This document shows, piece by piece, positions 1-6,374 of a stretch of DNA of 34,475 bases. The stretch comes from Alphaproteobacteria bacterium (GTDB lineage: Bacteria; Pseudomonadota; Alphaproteobacteria; UBA9219). The DNA is taken from NCBI GenBank assembly GCA_031291395.1, contig JARLJD010000178.1, positions 1 to 34,475 on the forward strand. The letters are read 5' to 3'. The stretch's first letter is position 1. Each line of letters opens with the position of its first letter. The position numbers and the translations under genes are program-made. The notes under the pieces were generated by a model that worked only from the letters and a program-made list of their open reading frames with translations, was not told the DNA's origin and made no database searches.

Positions 1-132
1 CCTCCATGGTTTGCGAAAAATCTTTGCTACGGCCAATCTTGACCGGCTATTCGCTTTTCTCCACCAGCTTTTTTCTCCACGCTTGCCTTTGAAACCCCTG
101 CTAAATATGGGGCTTTAAATGCGAGTCGAGTA

Positions 133-525
133 CTATGATTCCCTGTTAACTTTTTCACACTCTTCGCTAACGGCGGTTTTTGCCAAACCAAGATCCAGAC
201 AGAAAAACTCCTGCATCGTTTTTTGGGTGTTAGCCCTGTAGTTTTTCAAGCGTTCAAAAACTCTTTTTTCTGCCAAGCCGCAATCAACAGCCCCTTTCTG
301 AAAGCGGCATTTGAATTCCCCCGGCGTGCCGGTGTTCGCGTCGCGGTTTAAATCATCGGCGCGTTTTTCACCCGAATGACGCGTGCAGCCGATTTTCAGA
401 TAATTCCACGCCAACCCTCTATTTGTAAGAATATAAACGACGCCGGGAACGCCGTCATTTTGGTCGTAATTGGCAATTTTCTTCTTAGAAAATTTTTTCA
501 ACGAATGCTTCTCTGGAATAGCCAT
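133..525 (-). CDS. GIY-YIG-like (T5orf172/MUG113) nuclease-fold protein
   Basis: The product is a 130-aa protein. The block V-Y-I-L-T-N (about residues 30-35) followed by L-K-I-G (about 43-46), then an R-A-D-D-L-N helix and later C-G-L-A-E-K-R-V-F-E-R-L, is the layout of the T5orf172/MUG113 branch of the GIY-YIG nuclease superfamily. Members include phage and mobile-element genes and short standalone host genes, mostly of unknown biological role; nuclease activity here is inferred only from the fold. The gene starts 12 bp after the ispG stop on the same strand, so it is probably read through from the rodZ-ispG transcript. Its ribosome binding site is weak. In many proteobacteria hisS occupies this place, so this looks like a local insertion. 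No membrane segment or signal peptide is visible. Confidence 0.6.
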   Translation of the reverse strand: MAIPEKHSLKKFSKKKIANYDQNDGVPGVVYILTNRGLAWNYLKIGCTRHSGEKRADDLNRDANTGTPGEFKCRFQKGAVDCGLAEKRVFERLKNYRANTQKTMQEFFCLDLGLAKTAVSEECEKVNRES

Positions 526-537
526 TAACGTCTCACA

Positions 538-1656
538 TTACTTTGCCGCAATCTCTGCCGCCTTTTTCTCCACCAACTCCGCCAAATGCTCGACAATATC
601 ATCCCCGCTATAACGATGATCGGCTTGCCCTGCGATATAAACCTGATGCGTGCCTTTGCCGCCGCCGGTAAAACCGATGTCGGTCATCATCGCTTCGCCC
701 GGGCCGTTGACGACGCAGCCGATGACCGAGACTGTCATCGGCGTTGTGATGTGCGATAGACGCGCTTCCAAAGCCTCGACCGTTTTGATGACGTTGTAGT
801 TCTGCCGCGCGCAAGAGGGGCAAGAGATGATCGTGACGCCGCGGCTGCGCAGCCCAAGCGATTTCAGGATTTCAAAGCCGACGCGCACTTCCTCCGCCGG
901 ATCCGCGGACAGCGAGACGCGCAGCGTGTCGCCGATGCCCGCTTGCAGCAAAAGCCCCAGCCCGAGCGAACTTTTCACCGTTCCGGCGCGCAAGCCGCCC
1001 GCTTCGGTGATCCCGATATGCAACGGATAATCGCAAGCCGCCGCTAAAGCTTTGTAAGCCGCGACCCCCAAAAAAACGTCCGAGGCTTTGACGCTGATCT
1101 TGAAATTGGTGAAGTCGTGGTCTTCCAGAATTTTGGCGTGGCGCAATGCGGACTCCACCATAGCCTCGGGGCACGGCTCGCCGTATTTTTCCAGAAGTTC
1201 CTGTTCCAGCGATCCGGCGTTCACGCCGATGCGCATCGCGCAGCCGTGATCCTTGGCGGCCTGAACCACTTCGCGCACGCGCGCGTTCGACCCGATATTG
1301 CCCGGATTGATGCGCAGGCACGCCGCGCCCGCCTCGGCCGCCTCGATGCCGCGCTTGTAGTGAAAGTGGATGTCGGCGACGACGGGGACATTCACGGCTT
1401 TGACAATTTCTTTCAAAGCCGCTGTGGATTCTTCATCGGGGCAGGAAACGCGCACGATGTCGGCGCCTGCGTCGGTCATCGTGCGGATTTGCGCGATCGT
1501 CGCCGCCGCGTCTTTGGTCAGCGTGTTGGTCATCGACTGTACGCTGATAGGCGCGTCACCACCGACCAACACATTACCGACGTTAATTTGGCGGCTTTTG
1601 CGGCGAACGATCTGCCGCCACGGCCGATGCGCCTGCGCGTCATGATTTCCGGACAT
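538..1656 (-). CDS. ispG: 4-hydroxy-3-methylbut-2-en-1-yl diphosphate synthase (flavodoxin)
   Basis: IspG (GcpE) makes HMBPP from MEcPP in the non-mevalonate isoprenoid pathway, using a [4Fe-4S] cluster. The 372-aa length matches the short bacterial form. The N-terminal TIM barrel opens with V-Q-S-M-T-N-T (about 39-45) and contains D-I-H-F (95-98) and L-R-I-N-P-G-N (114-120). The C-terminal cluster domain has C279-P-S-C282 and C314 in the motif G-C-V-V-N-G-P-G-E, with E321 after it, so all three cluster ligands are present. The start is well fixed: an AAAGGAGGG ribosome binding site lies just upstream of the ATG. The gene follows the rodZ-like gene by 21 bp on the same strand, the order seen around E. 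coli rodZ (yfgA)-ispG. It supplies C5 precursors, including those for hopanoids, if this organism makes them (see hpnN). Confidence 0.97.
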   Translation of the reverse strand: MSGNHDAQAHRPWRQIVRRKSRQINVGNVLVGGDAPISVQSMTNTLTKDAAATIAQIRTMTDAGADIVRVSCPDEESTAALKEIVKAVNVPVVADIHFHYKRGIEAAEAGAACLRINPGNIGSNARVREVVQAAKDHGCAMRIGVNAGSLEQELLEKYGEPCPEAMVESALRHAKILEDHDFTNFKISVKASDVFLGVAAYKALAAACDYPLHIGITEAGGLRAGTVKSSLGLGLLLQAGIGDTLRVSLSADPAEEVRVGFEILKSLGLRSRGVTIISCPSCARQNYNVIKTVEALEARLSHITTPMTVSVIGCVVNGPGEAMMTDIGFTGGGKGTHQVYIAGQADHRYSGDDIVEHLAELVEKKAAEIAAK

Positions 1657-1677
1657 TCGGGTTCCCTCCTTTAAAAT

Positions 1678-2982
1678 TTAGTGATCCGCGGCCAGATGAC
1701 TGGGATCCAGCGAAATATTGCGCACGAGATGCGGCGCGCCGCTGGCGACTTTTGGCAAATCCTTGCCGTCCAAAGACAAAACGATTCCGTTGCCGTTTCC
1801 GGTGGTTAGGGACAGGCCGGGTTGACTCGGAACTTTATAGCTGTCGCCGGGCTTCAAGACATGATCAAAAAGCGTTTTGCCGGAATCGTCGGTGACCATC
1901 ACCCAACTATTTTGCGTAGCCCTGATGACGATGCGCGCGGCGGCGTCCGGATCGCCGTAAACATGATTGGTCTGCGCTTTTTCGGTTTCGGCCTCTTTCT
2001 CAGCTTTCTTTTCAGCCTTGGCCGCTTCTTTGGCTGCTTCTCTGGCTTCGGCTTTGCTTTCTTTCGCGCTTTTGCCAAGATCGTTGTCTTTGGCGGCGGG
2101 AAGCTCTCCCGAGACGACAATCCCGGGCGCAGCCGGAGGAATGGCCGGAGTTGAAGCCGTGGGTGCTGGGGGAGAAGAAGCCGGTTTTGGCTCTGCCGCC
2201 GTTGGCGTAGGCGCTGGAATCGTTGCCGCCGGAGCAGCTGGCACGCTGGCCACCGGCGCTGTCAGTCCCGCCGCGGCATTGGCGTCGGCGGCAGGAAGGG
2301 GCTGAACAGCCACGGGCAGAGGTGGCGGAACATTAACAACGGCGCGGTTGGCGGAAGAGAATCCATACCAAAGCGCATAAATCAGCAAAACAACGACCGT
2401 CGCCCCAACCATAATAATACCGGAAGGCGCCCTGCCTTCGGAAACGGGGGTTGGCATCGAAAGAACCGGCTTTTTGCGCCGACCCGCCATTTCATAGCGA
2501 TAGCGATCCACGGCTTCCTTGCCGTCCACGCCCAAAAAATTGGCATAGGTTCTGAGAAAACCGATTACATAAGCGTCCGCCGGAATTTCGTCATAGCGGC
2601 TGTTTTCCATCGCGATCAGGAAAGCGGGCTTGATCCGCAGATATTCGGCGATCAGATAAAGATCGTCGCCCCTTTTCAGCCTTTCCGTGCGTAAAATATC
2701 CCCAATGCGGTCGGATCTTTGGTTTTGCTTTTGTTTGGCTTCCGGCCTTTGCGCGGGTTTTGGTTCGGGTTCCTGTATCACCACAACGGGTTCGTGCAGC
2801 GGGGCGGACTCCGGCTCCGGTTCGGGTAAAACCGCGACAGGTTCCGGATGCGGCTCTGGCTCTGGCAGAATCAAAGCAGGTTCCTGAGGTTTGGGCATAG
2901 CCACGATCCGCGCAGCCATAGGCGATTCTTCCTTGGCGGGTGCGGACTTAGGAGAAGGGGGCTTGCGCTTATTCTTTGACAT
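1678..2982 (-). CDS. rodZ: RodZ-like membrane-anchored helix-turn-helix protein
   Basis: This 434-aa protein has the RodZ architecture. A cytoplasmic HTH_25 domain (about 91-165, I-G-D-I-L-R-T-E-R through G-F-L-R-T-Y-A-N-F-L) is followed by one membrane helix (about 188-208), a low-complexity Ala/Pro region, a charged Lys/Glu/Ala stretch that could form a coiled coil, and a DUF4115 C-terminal domain (about 348-425). RodZ links MreB to the elongasome and shapes rod cells. The first 85 residues are an unusual extension with repeated Pro-Glu dipeptides. The ATG at 2982 has no clear ribosome binding site; the Met at residue 22 has AAGGA 11 bp upstream and could be the true start. Adjacency to ispG supports the assignment. 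The MreB link is known from the family, not shown here. Confidence 0.82.
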   Translation of the reverse strand: MSKNKRKPPSPKSAPAKEESPMAARIVAMPKPQEPALILPEPEPHPEPVAVLPEPEPESAPLHEPVVVIQEPEPKPAQRPEAKQKQNQRSDRIGDILRTERLKRGDDLYLIAEYLRIKPAFLIAMENSRYDEIPADAYVIGFLRTYANFLGVDGKEAVDRYRYEMAGRRKKPVLSMPTPVSEGRAPSGIIMVGATVVVLLIYALWYGFSSANRAVVNVPPPLPVAVQPLPAADANAAAGLTAPVASVPAAPAATIPAPTPTAAEPKPASSPPAPTASTPAIPPAAPGIVVSGELPAAKDNDLGKSAKESKAEAREAAKEAAKAEKKAEKEAETEKAQTNHVYGDPDAAARIVIRATQNSWVMVTDDSGKTLFDHVLKPGDSYKVPSQPGLSLTTGNGNGIVLSLDGKDLPKVASGAPHLVRNISLDPSHLAADH

Positions 2983-3048
2983 GACCGGACATTAGAAGAA
3001 GTGGGTTAAAAAGGCAAATAGACAGGAATAGAGTGACGATTTTTGTGA

Positions 3049-3085
3049 CCCCAAGAGGTGTACGACACCCTCTCCACTTTTGGGG
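3049..3085. repeat. Imperfect hairpin upstream of the rodZ-like gene
   Basis: In the 267-bp gap between the rodZ-like start and the end of the lipoprotein gene, CCCCAA (3049-3054) pairs with TTGGGG (3080-3085), and an inner GAGGTGT pairs with ACACCCTC with one bulge. Neither side has the T-run of an intrinsic terminator. It may end the upstream lipoprotein transcript or be a small repeat. The remainder of the gap shows no convincing gene. Confidence 0.4.
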
Positions 3086-3249
3086 CTGAGGCTGTTTTTA
3101 TTGAGTCAAAACAGTAAAAGGTATGAAAATGGGCCCCGAGACGAAAGAAAAGGGATAAGTCCTGAACCTTTATGATGCAATACCAAATGAGTGTCCTTTG
3201 CTAACAAGATCGGTGCATCCTCTCCTCATCAGGGGTTGCGAATTGCGCC

Positions 3250-3669
3250 CTATTCGACGCATGCCCTGACCGCATAGCCGCACTGGTCGTCGGTATTATA
3301 GAAATTGGTGGCATACGGCCCCAGATAATGGACGACTTTGACTACGTCGTCTTTCATCACGACATTAACGGTGCAGAAATTTCTGCTGTGAGATCCGATC
3401 GTGTGCGTATAGCCGGTCGGCTTAATCGTATCGCCGACATAACTACTTTGGCTGTCGGTCGAGAGATAAGACCAGACTTCCGTTTCGCCCTCTTTGGCTT
3501 TTTTCTTTGGCGGCCCCATACAGGCCAAAACATCCTCGCGCGCCATGCCGATCATGCGTGTTTTGGCCGCAGCCGCATCGTCATCGCGCTGCAGGCTGCC
3601 TATACAGCCAGAGAGCAAAGCGACAAAAGCAAGCCAGACAACAGGGCGGGAAACGCGGGAAATCAACAT
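3250..3669 (-). CDS. Lipoprotein with a BamE/SmpA-like segment
   Basis: The protein of 139 aa begins with a lipoprotein signal peptide. A hydrophobic stretch ends in L-L-S-G-C, with Cys22 the likely lipidated residue, and Asp residues downstream (R-D-D-D). The mature part has M-A-R-E-D-V-L-A-C-M-G-P-P followed by a Trp-Ser-Tyr strand, which resembles the SmpA/BamE fold that starts 'G-M-t-x-x-D-V-l-x-l-l-G-x-P'. Three further cysteines lie near the C terminus (F-C-T-V, D-Q-C-G, R-A-C-V), so a disulfide is possible. Fold similarity is inferred from this one motif; it is not the housekeeping bamE. It starts 54 bp after the DUF6456-like gene on the same strand and lacks an obvious ribosome binding site, so it may be co-transcribed. 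Confidence 0.62.
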   Translation of the reverse strand: MLISRVSRPVVWLAFVALLSGCIGSLQRDDDAAAAKTRMIGMAREDVLACMGPPKKKAKEGETEVWSYLSTDSQSSYVGDTIKPTGYTHTIGSHSRNFCTVNVVMKDDVVKVVHYLGPYATNFYNTDDQCGYAVRACVE

Positions 3670-3723
3670 GCCGCATTGTTGCCGAATTGCGAGGAGCGTG
3701 TAAAGAGGCTAGGCAATGTTTTT

Positions 3724-4236
3724 TCACTTTCCCCCCATCTTGTACCACGCGACCAATTTCTCCAACCCATCCTGCAAAGCGGGCAAATCGCGAGGCAAGG
3801 GCGCTTCATCGTGGCAGACGGTGGCGATGACGGCGTGGCTATAGGGCTGGCCCAATTCGCACACGGCCTTTTTCCAGCGGCGATAGGCGGCCTCCTGCGC
3901 ATCGGTGCGTTCAGGCGCGGCATAGAAAAAATCGCGCGCGCGCGCTGCGCCGGAATAACTGCCGGTCACATGCGCGGCTATCGCGGCAGCGTGATAATCG
4001 GCTTTCAGGCGCAATCCGGCCTCGACCTGAAGCTGACTCAACAAGCGCTTCATCGCCAGCACGTCGAGGATATGTTCCTCGGTCGCGCGCGCGGCGAGGA
4101 CGCCCGCGCTGTCGGTCAGTTCAAGTGCGCGGCCCGAATGCTGCCAGCGTTCGGGTGTGCCATGATCGCCACCGCTGGAAATTTTGCGGAATCTTTTGTC
4201 GCTTGAAACGGGGGCGCGTCGGGAACGGGATGCCAT
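3724..4236 (-). CDS. DUF6456-like protein
   Basis: A 170-aa soluble protein with no signal peptide or membrane helix. From residue 50 on it is mostly helical, with E-A-G-L-R-L-K-A-D-Y about midway, then R-W-K-K-A-V-C-E-L-G, V-I-A-T-V-C-H-D and a closing L-E-K-L-V-A-W-Y. This order resembles the DUF6456 domain common in alphaproteobacteria, where 'a-G-x-R-l-x-x-D-y' is followed by a helix holding a Cys and a final 'L-d-x-L-a-r-h-Y'. The family's function is unknown to me. The N terminus (about 1-20) is basic and probably disordered. The start is supported by TTGGAGGACTT immediately upstream of the ATG. Assignment is by recall of motif order, so treat the family name as tentative; the gene itself is secure. 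Confidence 0.6.
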   Translation of the reverse strand: MASRSRRAPVSSDKRFRKISSGGDHGTPERWQHSGRALELTDSAGVLAARATEEHILDVLAMKRLLSQLQVEAGLRLKADYHAAAIAAHVTGSYSGAARARDFFYAAPERTDAQEAAYRRWKKAVCELGQPYSHAVIATVCHDEAPLPRDLPALQDGLEKLVAWYKMGGK

Positions 4237-4560
4237 AAGTCCTCCAATAAAAGGGAATAGAGAACGCAGGATTTATCACAATACCTCGTGGATGTCAATG
4301 ATATTTCCCATTTATGGGATTCTTGCCCCAGCGCTGGGGCTTCGCCTGCGAACGAATCAATGCCGTTTTTTTAGGCGATCCGGATAAAAACATGTTTTCA
4401 TTCATTCCTTCCGTGAAATATGCCTGATTTTTGTTTTCGGGGCGGATTATAAGATTTTTCCTTCTTTTCTCCTCTCTTTTCTCCGTTCCCAAACTCCATT
4501 CCTGTGCTAAAAAGGGGAAGCGATTGAAGCTTCAACCCTTTATTCAAGGTTCGTGTTTCC
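4237..4560. other. Intergenic region with a 16-bp palindrome
   Basis: This 324-bp divergent gap must hold promoters for the minus-strand DUF6456-like gene and for glyS. The only clear structure is a perfect palindrome, GCCCCAGCGCTGGGGC (4325-4340). I see no convincing sigma-70 promoter with correct spacing, no T-box (expected only in Firmicutes) and no gene. Confidence 0.4.
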
Positions 4561-6120
4561 ATGTCCCAGCCAGAATCCTCCCTTATGAATCGTCTCGTTT
4601 CTCTTTCCAAGCGGCGCGGATTTATTTTTCCGGCTTCAGAGATTTACGGGGGCTTGAACGGTTTTTGGGATTTCGGGCCTTTGGGCGTACAGTTGAAAAA
4701 CAATCTGCGCGACGCGTGGTGGCGCGCCATGGTCGAATGCCCGCCGATGGGGCTGGACGGCAAGCCGCTTTCGATCGTCGGCATCGACACCTCGATTATC
4801 CAGCATCCGAAAACGTGGGAAGCTTCGGGGCACGTCGCAGGGTTTTCCGATCTTATGGTCGATTGTCGCGAGACGAAGGCGCGGTATCGCGCAGATCATA
4901 TATTGGTTGCTGAGGTTCGAGTTCGTGTCAAAAATAACGAACAGGATTCCACACTGACTGAATGGTTAAGCACGTTAGACGATGAGGATGCATGGGAAAC
5001 AATCTGCAAGAAAGCTAAGAAGCTTTTTTTGAAAGCAGGCGTTGTTGAAAAAGACATTCAAGTTGCCGATAGGTCTACTTGGAAGCCATTAACGGATATG
5101 CCTTCTGGGATGGGACAGGCAGAAGTGTATGGTCCAGATGCCAAAAATAAAGGCACGCTGACCGAACCTCGCGCCTTCAACCTGATGTTCCATTCCTACG
5201 TCGGTGTTTTCCAAAGCGAAGACTCCAAAGTCTACCTCCGCCCCGAAACCGCCCAAGGCATCTTCCTGCAATACAAGAACGTCCTCGACACCTCGCGCGT
5301 CAAGCCGCCGTTTGGCGTGGCGCAGGTCGGAAAATCCTTCCGCAACGAAGTCACGCCGCGCAATTTCATCTTCCGCTCGCGCGAGTTCGAGCAGATGGAG
5401 ATGGAATTTTTTGTGCCTCCCGAAGACGGCATGAAGTGGTATGAATTCTGGGTCGCCGAACGTATGCGCTGGTGGGAGGAGCAGGGCGTCAAAAAGGAAC
5501 ATTTGTTCCGCCACGAAATTCCCGACAATGAACGCGCGTTCTATTCGGCGGCGACGTCGGATATCGAATATCTCTGGCCGTTCACCGCGCCGAATTTCGG
5601 CGAGCTGGAAGGCGTCGCGTACCGCACCGATTACGACCTGACGCAGCATCAGAAATTCAGCAAGGTCAATCTGGAATATGTCGATCAGGAAAACAGCCGC
5701 CGTTATACGCCCCATGTTATCGAACCGGCCAGCGGGTTGACGCGCGGCGTTTTGCTGTTGCTGGCCGAGTCTTATCAATACGACGAAAGCCGCGCCTCGC
5801 CCGAATGGCTGAAACTGAAGCCGAGCCTCGCGCCGATCAAGGCGGGCGTGTTCCCGCTGGTCAACAAGGACGGGATGCCGGAAGTCGCCGAAAAACTTTA
5901 TCTGGAACTGCGCCAGAATTTCACCTGCCAATACGACGCCAAGCAAAGCATCGGCAAACGCTACGCCCGTATGGACGAAGCCGGAACGCCGTTCTGCATC
6001 ACGGTGGACGGCGATACGCTAAAAGACCAAAACGTGACGATTCGCAACCGCGATACGGCCCAGCAAGAGAGGGTTGCGCTCGATCATGTGAAGGCGTATT
6101 TGGCGGGGAAGTTGGTTTAA
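4561..6120 (+). CDS. glyS: Glycine--tRNA ligase, single-chain (alpha2) type
   Basis: The enzyme charges tRNA-Gly with glycine. It is the class II alpha2 type, not the GlyQ/GlyS tetramer. Visible motifs include G-L-N-G-F-W-D-F-G-P-L-G near residue 31, R-P-E-T-A-Q-G-I-F (about 228), motif 2 F-R-N-E-V-T-P-R-N-F (about 260), motif 3 G-L-T-R-G-V-L-L (about 393) and an anticodon-binding C-terminal domain ending in the V-T-I-R-N-R-D-T block. The length of 519 aa exceeds the usual 450-460 of bacterial homologs. The surplus falls in about residues 113-200 (4900-5160), where the typical Cys-x-x-Cys zinc element is absent and GC drops to about 44% against 60% on both sides by hand count. The frame is intact and all catalytic motifs remain, so the enzyme is probably active. 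The matching tRNA-Gly(TCC) lies at 32.1 kb. Confidence 0.95.
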   Translation: MSQPESSLMNRLVSLSKRRGFIFPASEIYGGLNGFWDFGPLGVQLKNNLRDAWWRAMVECPPMGLDGKPLSIVGIDTSIIQHPKTWEASGHVAGFSDLMVDCRETKARYRADHILVAEVRVRVKNNEQDSTLTEWLSTLDDEDAWETICKKAKKLFLKAGVVEKDIQVADRSTWKPLTDMPSGMGQAEVYGPDAKNKGTLTEPRAFNLMFHSYVGVFQSEDSKVYLRPETAQGIFLQYKNVLDTSRVKPPFGVAQVGKSFRNEVTPRNFIFRSREFEQMEMEFFVPPEDGMKWYEFWVAERMRWWEEQGVKKEHLFRHEIPDNERAFYSAATSDIEYLWPFTAPNFGELEGVAYRTDYDLTQHQKFSKVNLEYVDQENSRRYTPHVIEPASGLTRGVLLLLAESYQYDESRASPEWLKLKPSLAPIKAGVFPLVNKDGMPEVAEKLYLELRQNFTCQYDAKQSIGKRYARMDEAGTPFCITVDGDTLKDQNVTIRNRDTAQQERVALDHVKAYLAGKLV

Positions 6121-6171
6121 ACCAGAGGGAATCAATTCAACGGTTAAGACAAGCTGTGGAGCAAAAGCGGG

Positions 6172-6290
6172 AGGATTCCCTCTCCCCCTCTTGGGGGGAG
6201 AGGGTTAGGGTGAGGGGGGACTTTGGAATTATATCCTAACCGCCCCCTTCACCCCGACCCTCTCTCCCCAAGAGGAGGGAGAGGGAGTTC
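6172..6290. repeat. Inverted pair of G/C-skewed REP-like repeats
   Basis: Two copies of a C-rich/G-rich sequence face each other: one runs about 6172-6220 (CCCTCTCCCCCTCTTGGGG, then a G-rich tail), the other about 6243-6290 in reverse orientation. Each copy is itself partly self-complementary around CCTCTTGGGG, so the pair could form a large hairpin. It sits after glyS and before ppdK and may stop or attenuate transcription. Related but shorter hairpins lie at 9650-9682 and 31899-31925. The type resembles the GGGAGAGGGTTAGGGTGAGGG intergenic repeats found in many bacterial genomes. Confidence 0.72.
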
Positions 6291-6374
6291 CCCTCATGGG
6301 GGCAGGCTCTAACCCTCCCCTAATCCTACCGTTTTCGTTCAACGATTGGTTCACACTTTAAAAAGGAACGCATC

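Noticed and set aside
1-132. Start of hisS on the minus strand at the left edge
   Set aside because: An ATG lies at positions 7-5, but there is no ribosome binding site and only two codons are visible.
1822-2305. Open frames opposite the rodZ-like gene, rich in Phe, Gly and Ala
   Set aside because: They are the complement of a low-complexity Ala/Pro/Lys/Glu region and have no homology features.
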